DNA of 64,000 nucleotides from Ctenosaura bakeri (lineage: Eukaryota; Chordata; Lepidosauria; Squamata; Iguanidae). This document shows positions 11,431 through 24,060 of this stretch, piece by piece (position 1 is the first letter of the stretch; each line of letters begins with the position of its first letter). The stretch spans positions 248,001 to 312,000 of the forward strand of contig CAOLHI010000925.1 of NCBI GenBank assembly GCA_948474755.1, in the 5' to 3' direction. The notes under the pieces are model-generated. The model was not told the origin of the DNA. It worked only from the letters and a program-made list of their open reading frames with translations, and made no database searches. Position numbers and translations under genes: made by a program.

Positions 11431-12808
11431 GTGACGATAGGCACCAGTGAAAAAATAACAATGTAAAACTGGAACCAGACCAACAATGCAAGAAAGCTTA
11501 CTGATACCTACAAGTTGTTTGTGATCTGAGCAGAGTGAAGGGCCTCACCCCACAGTTTGGATGGAGGGCACCTTCTCATTAAGTCTGTGGCTCTCCCTGC
11601 CCAGCAATGGCATCTTTCCTTATATCTTTGTTTCTTCAAACTGATGATACCAGGATAAGTTGCAGTCATAAAGGAGGAATGAGATATACACCTTCCATAG
11701 CAGCCAAATGTGTAGATTATCTTGATCTTAATCCCATTGGTAGTTCCAACTTAAATAGATCCTTCAAATCAATGGCATTTACAGAAGTGTTGACTGACCA
11801 TTCAGCAACTGATTCAAGGACTAGTCTATTGTAGCTGGGACTACAATTTGCTTTAGGACTTTGCTTCAGCCTGAGTCTGCCATCTTGTGCACATTTATCT
11901 GGAAATAAATCCCACTAATTCAGTTGGATATGGGTGTGCTGATATGTTGAGGTTCTAGCTTTTTCACTATTACTTTCTTCTGCCATGCCCCCGTCCCCTG
12001 AGAATTCTTCATCATTAGAAAGACAAACCAGACTTACCAGTGGAGGAGTCGCAGCAGAGGACTAACAGTTAGCAAAGCCCTTCCTTAGTTATGTAGGTCA
12101 GGTTGGGCTTAGGGCAGGAAAAGGACCTGGAAGAAAGGCTTCTCAATCCTGCAAAAAGGCAGAGGTTCAGGTGTCCAATCCAGACCATTCCCCATAGGCA
12201 ACGTGAGAGGCTGTAATCAAGGTGCTGGGAGGAGCACAGCTGTGGAACACCCTCCTTAAATAGGAGGAGAGAGAAAGGGGACACCCATGCAGCCTAATTC
12301 CCCTTTGCTGAATGAGTGGGTGAACACCCTCTCTCCCTCTTTCTGTTCCATCCCTTTCCCCCCAGTAATTTGAAAATAATAAATTCTGAGAATGCTTAAC
12401 CTGCAAATGTGGAGAGCCAGCTGTACGTTCTGGGTGGAAATAGCCTGACCCTTCTTATATTTATTTAAAAGACAAAAGGGTGGAAGGGAGGCATGTTGCA
12501 CCTTGTCCTCCCTCATCAAAGAGCAGACTGGAAGTGTGTGGAGAACCACTTTGGACCAGTTGCTTTTCTTTTATAACAGAGGGCAGTTACTTAACCTTGA
12601 CAGAACCAGACAATGTTATCTGCCCAGAAATCCTTTGGGATAAGTGGCTGATGGAGGAAGAAAAAGCAAGCAGGAAAGGAAGACAAAAGATCCCAATTGC
12701 TCACTGTCTAAAGCATCCCATCCCTAGTGGACAAGAGAGCAGCAAGAACAAGTACAGAAGTTGCTGTTTCTTCCAACAGAGGTCACTTGCTGTTCACTTC
12801 CTGTTTTA
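11431..12808. other. Intergenic; decayed MITE end near 12370-12430
   Basis: No gene recognised. 'acctgcaaatgtggagagcc' near 12400 matches the right end of the palindromic MITE type at 51645-52008, so part of 12070-12430 is probably a decayed copy. Confidence 0.4.
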
Positions 12809-13240
12809 GGCCCTTTTCGCACCTTAGCTCTGTCCGGTGCAGTCTCATGGGGATTACATGGACAGCCTCTTCCATGAAGCTCTCGTGTTCCCCGCTGCTT
12901 CTGCTCCGCAGGAGCTGCTGGCCAGCCAGCAGGCAGCATGAGGTCTCTGCCTCTTTCTTCCGCAATGCAGCTGGGTATTTTCCCAGCCTGCACTGGGGGA
13001 GGAAGCGTGAGGGCTGCAGCTCCAGAGCTCCACATGGACAGTAAGTGCTTGTGGAGCCCCAAAGCAATGTGTGATCATGCACCATTTTTGGCTAAAAGCA
13101 GAAAATGATATAGTGTGTGATTGGCACCTACTGGCCCCAGCAGTGTCGTGCGATTGTGCGGACATTGTCTGAAATGCTCCTTGAAATTGCGCAATGCTCT
13201 GGAGGCCCTTTCGCATGAAAAATGCCATGCAAAAAGTGCC
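12809..13240 (+). mobile_element. Harbinger-type non-autonomous element, family A, copy 1
   Basis: 432 bp. Starts GGCCCTTTTCGCACC and ends GCAAAAAGTGCC, flanked by TTA at 12806-12808 and 13241-13243. GC-rich body with the family core 'gaggaagcgtgagggc' and 'ggctaaaagcagaaaatgat'. The right end carries a small nested hairpin of the terminal motif. It encodes no protein; reading frames across it are chance. Copies 2-4 lie at 15876, 17594 and 21769. Confidence 0.9.
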
Positions 13241-15875
13241 TTAGAGAAAAAGCCACCTCTGGTCCTAAAGTGACTCAAGGGGCTCTTAAAGTATGATAAG
13301 TATGATAAAAATGTCCACCCCCAAGGGTGCCATATGCCCCATGGGCTGCACTCTGACCACCTCTGCTCTGGGCCCTAGACCCTCCCTAGAGTCTAACGAA
13401 TCTAATAGGTCAAAGAGGGTAAGTCACCTGACTTCAGTTACTGAAGTCCCTAGCTTGAGACCTCCAGGATTTTTAAAATAGGTTTTACCAGCTTTCCTTT
13501 CATCTGAACAGTTAAAGAATCATTAACCATTGGAATATCATATAATAGGTTGCTAAAGCTGGCACAGGAGAGGGGTGGCTTGCTGACATATTAGAACTGA
13601 CTGTTGTTGCTGAACTTGGACAACTTGAAGACAGCTACTGTGTGCACCAGAGCTTTGCAGATGGCGTCATGTGAAATTAGTGCAAAACCTGTTGTACTGG
13701 GACCTGTGCAGATGTTCTTTAAGGGCTGTGACATTAGCCACACTTTTTTGTCAGTAGCACCAGTGGGTATCACTTCCTCTTAACTTATATTTTGAATTGA
13801 TATGTAAGAGAAAAGACAAGGAAAATAATGCTTTTTGAGACTGGAAAAACAAAACAAGACTTTATTTTGGGACAAAGAACTTCCTTGCAAGTATTGTGCA
13901 GTGCATTGCCTTCTTTACTTGCTCATCAATCTTAACACCTGCAGAAGATGCAAATCCAACAATGAAAAATTATAAGCATTTATTAAAAAACATGCATCCC
14001 AGTCTTCTGCATGTATGTCTTTTGCATTGCAGCTAGTGAAATTACTCAAAAGTATTTTTTATTGTTGTTCTGTTGTCAACAAACAAACCACTTACACTGA
14101 TGAAACCGACTGCTTAGACACCAAGTGAGAGAGGTACTGCTGTGACCTGAGGCACAAAAACATCTTTCATTATGTCTGCTCCTGCTGTGTGCAAAAGAAA
14201 AGATGACGATAAGTTTTAAATGGAAAAAAGAACTGTCTTTAGACAGTTATGGCTTCGGAAACCTTCACAACAAAGGACACAGCACCATTAACTTAGCCCT
14301 CTATGGAGTGTTCACATGCTCATCACTGTCCAAAAATCTTAGCATGTGACTCCAATGGAGAAACCCTATCCCAGAGTCTACAATTTTGATATTAAAATAT
14401 GATTCAATGTGCCTGAGAGGTCACCGGATAGGCACGTAGGCAGCAATGATCAATGATAGAAAACCAGGTCAGGCCAGTAAAATCCCCAGTAATGTAGCCC
14501 CAGGAGACCTCAAGATGTGTAAATCCATAATAAACAAAGGGTCCACAGCCCCAGGAAGCCAACTTGAGGGGATTAGTGTGTCTGACTCAAGTTGAGCAAA
14601 TATTCCATCATGCAAGGACCATTTACATGTCACAAGTCACACCACAAACTAACATAGCCGAAGATCTTGAGACTTTGGCAAAACCTTGCAATCCCATCAC
14701 ACAAAGGAAATTGCCATGGTGGAGCTTTGTTATCACTCCAACACCCATTGTTCTCCCCAGGAAAGGATTCGTCCTCCAGGTACTTTCCCCCCTACAAATA
14801 GTCCCAGTTTTTGAGTGGTTCTTTGGATCATCCCCAGTCATCGCAGCAGACCGTTGCTCCATCCATTGAGTGATCCCCTCAGCCCTCTCCGTGCTGAGCC
14901 CCACTTCTCCACTGTTTTTCCCTGACCAAGAACTTCAGGACAAAGGTGCAGTATCACCCCAGCTGCACCCCTTCAATATTCCCCTATGCAGTTTCCTCTC
15001 TTTTACTTCTTAATAGGTCTTGAGTGAGTATGTGAGTGATTGTGTTGCTGCATGAGACTTTTCCTTCAATAAAATCATTTATTGGACATTTTTGTTTGGT
15101 TTTTGGCTTAGCCTGACCCCATAAAAACTGGGTAAAAAGACCCCACTAGGTTACCCTGCCTCTCGCATTGTTATTGCTTGTGCTCTGGCTAGTTTCCATT
15201 CCCCATCAAGTGAAGCACATTGAGGTGTCCCCAAGGGACCCCAGAAATCAGGGTAACAAGCACACCAAGGATGATGGTGGTGGCATAACTAAGTAACGTC
15301 CCTTGGTTCAACCTCCCCCATCTACTTTACCAAGCAGCTGTTGCTCTGGGAGAAGGTGATCCATTCTGCTGGTGATCAGGGTGCAGGTGGATGATGTTTC
15401 AACTCCCTTCCCACCTGTGAGTGAGGCTAAGACAAGAAATTGCAACAGAGCTCCTGCTTGATTGTTGCAGGCTCACTCACTGGTGGGAGAAGGGGTGGCA
15501 GAACATTACCTTCCTGCACTTCAGTTGTAAGGAGAATAGACCCCCTTTTCTCAGTGCAGGTGATGCCTGTTAAAGCAGGTTTGGGAGGGCAGTTGCAATC
15601 ATGGTAATATTGCCACGATCATGACTACATAGGGATCGTGAATATGGATCAGTTATGGATGTGTAACTGTGAGGCTGAATGCCAGGCATTGGTGGCAGTC
15701 ACCACCATCACCACAGGCAGGCATATACAGACAGGCAGTATGTTTAATAATGATTGCATTATTCTGTGCACTTTATACAAACATTCCAACAAAATGAAAT
15801 GTGCCCTACTAGTAAGAGACTATTATACTGGTTTCAATCAGTTCAGCCCCGGCATGACTTCTTGTGGGTTTCCTG
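13241..15875. other. Intergenic; possible old LTR-like segment at 14409-15140
   Basis: No gene recognised. Around 15069 'ttccttcaataaaatcattt' gives an AATAAA poly(A)-type signal followed by a T/G-rich tract, suggestive of a retroelement LTR or 3' end, but no TG...CA boundaries or duplication could be fixed. The rest is unassigned. Confidence 0.35.
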
Positions 15876-16307
15876 GGCCCTTTTCGCATGGCATTTGTCA
15901 TGCGAAAGGGCCTCTGGAATGTCGCGCGACTGCAAGGAGCATTTCAGACGACGTCCTCACAATCGAGTGATGCTGTCAGGGCCAGCAGGCACCGATCGCA
16001 TACTATATCATCTTCGGCTTTTAGCCGAAAATGGTGTGCAATTGCGCATCACTCCGGGGCCCCAAATGCACTTACCGTACGTGTGGAGCCTCTAGAGCCA
16101 CGAGCCTCGTGCTTCCTTCCCCAGAGCAACCTGGGAAAGTACTCGGCTGCGCTGTGGAAGGAAGAGGCGGAGCCTTCATGTTGCTTGCCAGCTGGCAGGC
16201 AGCTACTACAGAGCAGGAGCAATGGGGACACGAGAGCCTCATGGAAGAGGCTGCTCGCATGATCCTCATGCGACTGTGCCAGACGGAGGTAAGGTACAAA
16301 AAGGGCC
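15876..16307 (-). mobile_element. Harbinger-type non-autonomous element, family A, copy 2
   Basis: 432 bp, inverted relative to copy 1. Starts GGCCCTTTTCGCATGGC and ends AAAAAGGGCC, flanked by CTG at 15873-15875 and 16308-16310. The subterminal hairpin (GCATGGCATTTGTCATGC) is at the left here, as expected for the opposite orientation. CpG-rich and less decayed than copy 3. Confidence 0.9.
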
Positions 16308-17094
16308 CTGGTCACAGCAATGCAGGAATTGCATAAACAAACTGAAAAAAAAAATCAGAGGAAAATTCTGAGCATATAAAGACCTAATATACTATATGCC
16401 AAGACATTTTTCTGGTAAGCGTCATGGAAATAAATGGGAGTCGTGCAAGAACACAGAGGTTGGTAATGAGATTGGAGAGACTGCTTCACTTATCATGATT
16501 CCCAAACCCAGCAGCATTTGGTGGGTCTCATGCCAGTGGGGCAGTGAAATCAATCAAGCTTTTAGTCTGAACTTTATATGAGCTATCTGAGGGAATAGAT
16601 TCAGTACCTTGAATGGTGCCTTTTAAGTTCAGCCTAAAGCCCAGACTGACATGGAAGCTGCTGAAACCTGAACTGCATGTTCTAGGCTTTGCATAGTTAA
16701 ATCTCTCTCTCTTTTGTCACAAGGGGTCTTTGCTATAGTTGTCAACAAACAATCTGAACAAAACATGAGTCATACTTTGACCCATTCAAATTGGGTCAGA
16801 ATAATTTAAAATTTAGAGTTTTATTATGTTGAATGAACCAAAGATCACAACAATGTAGCACACACACACACACACACACACCTATACATGTAAGAAACTT
16901 TGATGGGCCCAGAAACCAATTCTACCCTTCGCAGCAGAGATCTGATACAGGTCGCACCCTCTGTCTTGACACCAAAACCTGGCAGCCAACTGTCAAATTT
17001 CATTTAACATAAGCACATCATTATTTTTTTGGGGGGTAACTTGCTGCTGAAATTCAGGGGCCCAAATCTGCAGAGGCTTGAAGGCTGCAAAACA
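16308..17094. other. Intergenic with (CA)n at 16859-16882
   Basis: Unassigned DNA containing one perfect CA microsatellite of about twelve units. No gene recognised. Confidence 0.5.
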
Positions 17095-17298
17095 GGCCAT
17101 CTCTGCACTACACTGTTATAGTGTTATTATTCCACTTTCAACATCCTGTAGAATTCTGGGGTTTGTAGTTTACTGAGGCCAAAGAACTCTCTCTGGCTGA
17201 GAATTCTAAATGCCCCTCCCTAAACTGCAAAACCCAAAATTCCATAGGATGTTGAAAGTGGAATAATAGCACTACAACAGTGCAGTGCAGAAATGGCC
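17095..17298. mobile_element. Foldback Harbinger-type MITE (family E), complete
   Basis: 204 bp. GGCCATCTCTGCACTACACTG at the left is mirrored by CAGTGCAGAAATGGCC at the right. Flanked by ACA at 17092-17094 and 17299-17301. Non-coding. Confidence 0.88.
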
Positions 17299-17593
17299 AC
17301 AATCATGGTAGAACACCCATAAACTAAAGCATTATGTTATACACCTGGGATGCTCTTTCATGGCCCTTGCTAGGAAAGCTTCTGCCAATGAGTTGCAGTT
17401 CAGCAACATCTGGAGGGCCACATATTCCCCATTTTTGCTGGCTACTAACTGGAAAAATGCTGTGTACATCCACCATCCCATCCCGAACACCACCACCACC
17501 ACCACCACCAACAACAGCAACAACAAAACAGCACACCATCAAAGAATACTCCACCTGTTTGCTTAGCCTAGAAAGAGCTTTGGAAGAGACTCT
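17299..17593. other. Intergenic with a short CAC repeat
   Basis: Contains a CAC trinucleotide run at about 17490-17512 and a decayed hAT-like MITE arm near 17420 ('cagcaacatctggagggcca'). No gene. Confidence 0.45.
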
Positions 17594-18013
17594 GGCCCTT
17601 TTCGCATGGTATTTGCCATGCAAAAGGGCCCCTCAAGTGTCGCATGAATGTGAGGAGTGGTTCACATGATGCACTCACAACTGCGCAACACTCTAGAGTC
17701 TGGCAGGTGCCGCTCATGCACTTTTTCATTTTTGGCTTTAAGCTGAAAATGGTGCATGATTGTGCATCGCTCTGGGGCCCCACGTGCACTTGCCATGCAT
17801 GTGGAGCTCTGGAGATGCAGCGCTTGTGCTTCCTGCCCCAGCGCAGCCTGGGAAATTCCCAGGCTGCACTGTGGAAGGAAGAGGTGGGGCTCTTGTGTGA
17901 GGAGCTGGCAGCTGTGGAGCTGAAGCAACGGGGACATGAGAGCCTCCCACTGGAGGCTGCTCGCGTAATCCCTGCACCCCAGTGCCGAGAAAAGGTGAGT
18001 TGCGGAAAGGGCC
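17594..18013 (-). mobile_element. Harbinger-type non-autonomous element, family A, copy 3
   Basis: 420 bp, same orientation as copy 2. GGCCCTTTTCGCATGGT to GGAAAGGGCC, flanked by TCT at 17591-17593 and 18014-18016. Slightly shorter and more diverged than the three 432-bp copies. Confidence 0.88.
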
Positions 18014-19454
18014 TCTGTGGAGAAATAATACATCATAATAAATACAATGTGTGGTTACATTTCCAATTTACACAACACATTCCAATCTCACAGGATGCCT
18101 CTGCTTCTCTTTTTCTAGCAGAACAATTTTCAGATTCTTAGCGCAAAATCCAAAACCCTCTGACAGGAGACTTTTTCTTTGTTTTTAATAATTACTTGTT
18201 CAGTGCTGGTGAAAAATGGCACCTCCTGTGAATTATTGCCAATGTCTCAGAACGCAGAGTACATCTTTTTGCTTTGCCCAGGGCAAATAAAGCTGATTAT
18301 TCCTCCTTTGGGAAGAGAAATGTGCATATAACTAATAGCTATTGTGAATGATTCTGTACAGTGAGACTGAATGCAGTGCCCGATATTAAACATGAACTAT
18401 TTTTTTCCTCCTGCTTAGGAGACATTCTCTTACAATTAATAGCAAAGAATTTAATGAGAAATAGCTTTCAGTGAATGGCTTTAATTTAAGATTGGTGATG
18501 CCAACATAAATCTTGGTGCAATTATCTTAACAAAATGAATCGCTAAGAGTTTGTTTACATATGTGTGATAGTTTCTTTCTGGTATAATGTTATGTCTCTC
18601 CCTGCTCCATGTTAACTGAACTCTATTTCCAAAGTTGGTCTATTAGCCTCCATTAAACTGCTTTATTTGTTGAGGAAGGCATGAAACTTGACGGAATTAT
18701 TTTTGGATACAGTTCCTGGAATCCTCCAGCCAATACAGCCACTGAACATGCAGGATTGCGGATTCTGAGAGCTATAGGCCAAACAGCAGCTGTATAAGCT
18801 CTGGAAACATGGCCTTCTTTTAAAAGGCCGTCAGTTTGTATATCAACTCATCTGATTTTTCCTGTAAGACAGAAGTCTCCTTCCTCTTTTTCAAACTTCT
18901 TCTGTTGTTCTCATCTGAGTTTGTCAAGTATTTTCATAATAGAGGAAGAACTTTGCCCATTTCTTCCTGATAGTTCGGTCTTCAAGGATGGCTGCCTGTC
19001 CAGAGTTATAACGGGAATGTTTTCTACTTTAAAAAAATCCAATATTTTGTTGCTTCTAATTCCAGTATCAGGAGGAGGGGGAAATTGTTTAGCCCATCAA
19101 AGGCAGAAGTACCCTAGCAACAGAAGGCTGTGCCTGATGTAATTAGCTTTATTCTTTTCAAATAGCAAATCCTACTGAGATATGGGAGGACCTCTTTCTT
19201 TGCCAAAGAGCACAGTGGTCCAGGATATATCTTGGCTTTGAGAATTTAGAATCTATTTTCTCTTAGCCATCCTCTGAAACTAAGTGCATGGTAAAATTGC
19301 AGCTATGTTGGCACAAAAATCGGTAGGCAGTGGCTCATTTCAGTTAAGCATAATTAGAGAAGAAAGGTCTTTGTTTTTCTAGAAAACCTGCAGAATTTCT
19401 TATGTTTTCACAAAAATAATCCACAAAATTTGAATTTGATACCTACCACTAAGA
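18014..19454. other. Intergenic, no gene recognised
   Basis: AT-rich unassigned DNA. No splice-bounded exon or clear repeat. Confidence 0.4.
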
Positions 19455-20616
19455 CCACCCTATCTCAGAAGCATAGACTTGTAGCATGGAAAGTACTTGG
19501 TGGATCATTCAGCTCAGGATGACTGCCAATACAGGAATCTACAGCTAAAACATTCTTGACAGATGGTCATCCAGCTCCAATGAAAAAGAGTCCAATAACT
19601 TCTGAGGTAGTCTAGGCCATTGCTGAACAGCTCTCACAGTGGGGAAGTTCTTTCTCCTCCTTTAGTTTAGTTAGAATCTCCTTTCTTGTAATTTTAATCC
19701 ACTGGCTTGGGTCCTAACTTCTGGAGCAGCAGAAAACAACTTTGGTACTGCTTCAATGTGACATACATTCAGGTAGTTGAAGATGTATATCATATCATCT
19801 CTCAGTCTTCTTTTTGCCATGGTAAACATACCCAGCAGCCTCACTCCTTCCTCATATGGCTTAGTTTTCAGAACTTTTACCCTTCTCTGGACATGTTCCA
19901 GCTTGTTAACATTATGTAGTGCCTAGAAGTGGATGCAGAACTCCAGGTGAAGTTTAACAAAAGCAGAGTAGAGTGATATTAATACTTCACCTACTAATAC
20001 TATATTTCTGTTGATGCAGGCTGTAACTTCATTCTGTTTCCCCACCACCATATTACTCATTTGACTCATTTTTAGATTATGGTGTAGTAAGACTCTTAGG
20101 CTCTTTTCACATGTGGGCGGCGGAACGGGGCAAGCCACGCCAAAATGGGGCTTACCTTGTTCTGTCGCCGCGTGGAGCAGCGCATTTCACTGCTCTACAT
20201 GCAGCAGCGTCCTGCGGCGTCCTCGGCGCCCTGCAGTGCCCAAAATGGCGGATTTTGACTGGCGGAGCCTCTCCACCAATCGGAGAAGCTCACCAGCCGG
20301 AAATCCCGCCCCCTGTCTGATCTGCAGGGATGCCCTTTCGTGCGTCCGTAAATCCATACGGGCGCTGCGACGGGGCTGGACGCCCTGTGCCTTTGAAAAA
20401 CCACATAAAATGTGGTTTTTCAAAAGCACGCGGCGCTGCCACTTGTGGGTGCCCGACCGCGGATTGGCGTGTGGATTTACTCATGAGTAATCCATCCCAA
20501 TTCGCGTAACGGTGTAGAAGACCTCTGTGGAGGTCGATCTACACCGTTTTTTTAACCCCATGTGAAAAGGGTCTTAGATTTATTTTTTTAAAAATATGTA
20601 CTAATGTCAAGCCAGG
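19455..20616 (-). mobile_element. CR1-type LINE 3' portion, reverse orientation
   Basis: The reverse strand carries CR1 3' sequence: 'acaggaatctacagctaaaa', 'gaacagctctcacagtgggg', 'ctccaggtgaagtttaacaa', 'tatttctgttgatgcaggct'. It is interrupted at 20099-20573 by a Harbinger-type MITE and resumes to about 20616 ('actaatgtcaagccaggtg'). The rest of the same LINE appears to continue after about 22311, so a 1.7-kb block has been inserted in it. Confidence 0.7.
20099..20573 (+). mobile_element. Harbinger-type non-autonomous element, family C, copy 1
   Basis: 475 bp. GGCTCTTTTCACATGTG to CATGTGAAAAGGGTC, flanked by TTA at 20096-20098 and 20574-20576, inserted in a CR1 copy. The body includes 'aaaatggcggattttgactg' and a hairpin (ACCACATAAAATGTGGTTTTT). 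Related copies at 38590 and 63560. Confidence 0.88.
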
Positions 20617-21028
20617 TGTGACAGATGCCTTTATCCAGGCTGGTCCTAAAACTCCAGCCCCTAGGAATCCTGCCACTCACTCTGCCGTTGTTTCCCCAAT
20701 TATTCCCTTGCTGGATTGGGCTGCTGGGCCTCAGGGTGACTCCTTAAGTATGAACTTGTGGTTGTGTTGATGTGTGGGTTCTTTAGTTTTGGTATGCATG
20801 GCCTGACTCCAATTCAAGCTTGATAGAGAGCCAAAGACAGTTTTAAAACATCAGTAAGAATGGATTTATTAAACACAGTAGAAACAAATATAACAGTCCC
20901 CCCCTCTCTCTTTATGTATACACACACACACACACTAGTGTAGTTACCCAGCATTACCCAGGATTTTATTTTCATCTTAAGAACTCATCTTAAGAATTCT
21001 TAAGAATTTCATCTCAACTGTCTTCCCC

Positions 21029-21380
21029 AGTAGCTGTAACTTTCTCCCATATTTCCCAATGCAATCTGTACTCAGAGTTATTTACATACACAGTCAGAGT
21101 TCCTGAGGAAATACACTGTCGTCTTCCTTGCTGCTAGGCCTCATCTCCATAGCAACTGGCCTATTCTAGTACCTGTAACTTATCCCCATATTCCTCGATC
21201 CAATCTGTGTTCATAGTTGTTAACATACGGAGGTTGGATTCCTGTGGGAATACACTGTCTTCCTCCCTGCTGCTAGGCATCATCTCCATAGCGGCCTGTT
21301 CCAGTACCTGTAACTTTTCACCATAATCCCCAATCCAATTTGTGTTCTCTGGCAACGTTGATGTACTGGCCTTTGATTTT
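21029..21380 (-). repeat. Tandem repeat, about 135-139 bp unit, coding-like on the minus strand
   Basis: Units start near 21029, 21168 and 21303 with 'agta(g/c)ctgtaactt'. On the minus strand the second and third units read as one open frame in which a block containing the motif KLQVLE, an acidic SSREEDSVFPQE stretch and an NT(N/D)WI motif recurs every 45 residues. The first unit is out of register and carries a stop. Protein not recognised. Confidence 0.65.
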
Positions 21381-21768
21381 TTTGCTTTCTGTTGAATTGT
21401 GCAATGGCTTTACATTTTTCTGGAAACATTTTTTGTTTTTTACCCCTCCCTAAATTGCCAACACCAGGATTCCATAGAATCTTCACAGCCAGCCAATCCT
21501 ATGAGGTCTTCTCGCCTCACACAGCCAGTCGTACGAGGTCTTCACCTGCCTGATGCAGACAAACAGACAAACTCACAAACAGACAAACTTCGACTTTTAT
21601 ATAGTAGATATATTAAGCCCTCCCAAGCCCTAGGTAGTTCTCCCCTTTTCCTCAATTCCACAATCCTGCCTCTATCATATTAAAGGCCTCCTTGACAATT
21701 TCACCCTGTAAGTGCAAATTCAAAATATTATTTCCCTCTCATACCTGTCCCCTTCTCACCCTATCTCT

Positions 21769-22200
21769 GGCCCTTTCCGCAGCTTACCTGTTTCCGGCGT
21801 GGGTATGTGGGGATCGTGCGAGGAGCCTCTTCCAAGAGGCACTCACGTCCCCTCTGCTCCTGCTCTGCAGCAGCTGCATGCTGGCCGGCAGGCATCGTGA
21901 GGGCTCTGCCTCTTCCTTCTGCAGTGCAGCCGGGTACTTTCCCAGGCTCCGCTGGGGGAGGAAGTGCGAGGGCCATGTCTCCGGAGGCTCCGCACAGACG
22001 GTAAGTGCGTGCAGGGCCCTGGAGTGACGCACAATCGTTCATCATTTTCAGCAAGAAGCCGAAAATGATATATTGTACGATTGGTGCCTGCTGGCCCTGG
22101 CAACATTGCATGATTGCGAGGATGTCATGTGGACTGGTCCTCGCAATCACGCAACACTCTGGAGGCCCTTTTGCATGAGAAAAGGCATGTGAAAAGGGCC
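21769..22200 (+). mobile_element. Harbinger-type non-autonomous element, family A, copy 4
   Basis: 432 bp. GGCCCTTTCCGCAGC to GTGAAAAGGGCC, flanked by TCT at 21766-21768 and 22201-22203. Same orientation as copy 1, with the nested terminal hairpin (TTTTGCATGAGAAAAGGCATG) at its right end. Confidence 0.9.
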
Positions 22201-22310
22201 TCTGTCTTTCTTTGAAACACTCTATTTTCCTGCAGTCCACCTTCACAGCCACTCTGAGCCATGATTGGTTGCCTGCCTGCCAGTCTGCCTTCTTCAGGTA
22301 TCATGCATTT

Positions 22311-24060
22311 TACATTTGTTCATTTGAGTTTTTTTCTCCCTATATTTGGAAACCTACTGTTTATTTTTGTTGAAATTTATTTTGATAGTTTCTGTCCAGT
22401 TTTGCAATATGTTGAGCTCATCTTGAATCCCAGTTCTGTCCTTTGAAGGAGTACCTTTGTTGTCATCTGCTAATCTGATGTCCATCCCATCTACTCATTC
22501 CTCCAAGACATTTACAAAGAAGCTGAACAATACCAGACCCAGGCCCTGCAGCACATTATTAATTTGTTTTCTGAAAGATGATGAGAAAACATTGATGAGC
22601 ATTCTTTGGATAAGGTCCATCAGCCAAATACAAATCCACTACAAATCCACTGAATAATACCATCAGGTACATAGGTACACTTTACCTAGTTGTCTATAAG
22701 AATAGAATGGGGGATACTTTGTAGAAAGCCTTATAAAATGAATCCTGAAAGGACATTGTCATATCCACCTGATGTTCCAACTTCTTCCATCTTGAACACA
22801 AGTTTTTCCCTATTGGTGAAAATCAGACCCAGGATAGCTGAGTCCTTTGTCACTTTTTTTTTTGTCTTCTGGAAAATAATATTGTCAGAATGATAAATGA
22901 GGAATTTGTTGGCCTTAACATTCTTGGGAAAGTTTGATTTCAACAATCATACCTGTTAGATATCAAGCTTTTCCAAGAATGTAAGGTCTAACAACTTTCT
23001 CTCATTGATACTATATCTTTCATTCTTGTATGTTTGATAAATTGATCTAGAAACTTGTCATCCAAGACTTCAGCAGGGCTTGGGATGTCTACAGGAAACT
23101 CTTATAGTGATGTCACTTTTATCCATTTTCATCCATTCCTGTAATTTTTATCCAAGAGCTCTGTACTTTTCCTCCATGTTCCAAGTCATGGATCTCGTTC
23201 TTGTTGTACACATCCTTTATGTATGAAGCTTTACATACCCCTCCTCCCTTTCTATTTGGTCTGTTCATTTTGAATAGGTTATACCTCTCAATTAGTGCAT
23301 TCCCATCCAGTTTCGTTCCATCAGGTTTCAAAAATGCCTGTTACAACGTATTTGTCTACTAGGGGTAAGAGTTCAAGTTTAACTTGTTAATTACCATGCT
23401 CTGTTCATCAGTACAGAGACATCTGGAAACACAGATAATTCAATTTGGTTGATTCTTTCTTATTTTTCTTTTCTTTAGTGAGTTTCTATGCCTCCAACTT
23501 TGTTTACCTTGCATCATTTATATGGTTGGTTCCAGTACATGATGGTCCCTTGTCATCTGAAGTACTGTCTCCTTTGAAATATTCAATTGAAAGTCCTTCT
23601 GATTAGGTTTATAAGATTCCTTAGCAAACATATTCTTCCCATCTCATCTCTTTCCAGAATTCCTTCTGTAAAGAAGGATAGACCATGGTCCAAGAAGCCA
23701 AATCTTTCTTGATGAGAGTATCTATGCAGTCAGTTGTTCACTTTCAGTATTCTTTTCTTGCTTCCTGGGCTATGATCTTGAACAGGAAACAATGGAGAAA
23801 ATAACACCTGTACCTGAGGGTCCTTCTAACTCAGAGCCTCATAGTCTCTTGCAATACGTTGAACTCTGTACCTAGCAGTATAATTTGTTCTCATGTAGAT
23901 ATGAAGGAAGAGATTTGGCCAAAGGGATTCATGAGACTTAACAGTCTTTCTGATATAGCTTGGATCATTCCACCAGGATTAATCATATCAGCTTAGGGCA
24001 GAGTAGGATAGCTTTTGATAAATGCCATGTTACTGTAGATGACAAGGGAACTATTTTGGC
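22311..24060 (-). mobile_element. CR1-type LINE remainder with an endonuclease-domain remnant
   Basis: 22311-22700 continues the reverse-oriented CR1 3' region ('gttgaaatttattttgatag', 'cttgaatcccagttctgtcc', 'acagacccaggccctgcagc' type blocks). At 23119-23331 the minus strand keeps a short frame with YNLFKMNRPNRKGGG followed by a WIKI motif, which matches the apurinic-endonuclease part of CR1/L2 ORF2 (Y.LFR.DR...GGGV...LWV.I). No reverse transcriptase is visible between them, so the copy is internally deleted. 23340-24060 is probably older LINE sequence but is not certain. Confidence 0.6.

Larger units (their letters stand above)
20617..22310. mobile_element. Unidentified insertion inside the CR1 copy
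   Basis: This block separates two parts of one reverse-oriented CR1. It contains a coding-like tandem repeat (21029-21380), a CA microsatellite near 20921, 'acagacaaacttcgactttt' followed by 'atatagtagatatatt' near 21590, and a family A MITE (21769-22200). Boundaries and class are uncertain; a retroelement remnant is possible. Confidence 0.4.

Noticed and set aside
12724..13228. Overlapping open frames of 100-124 codons
   Set aside because: They cover the family A MITE. The same frames appear at 15754-16336 and 21692-22252 in either orientation because the element is repeated, not because it codes.
14409..15140. Candidate LTR with AATAAA at 15069
   Set aside because: No paired TG...CA boundaries or target duplication could be found, so it is only noted as possible.
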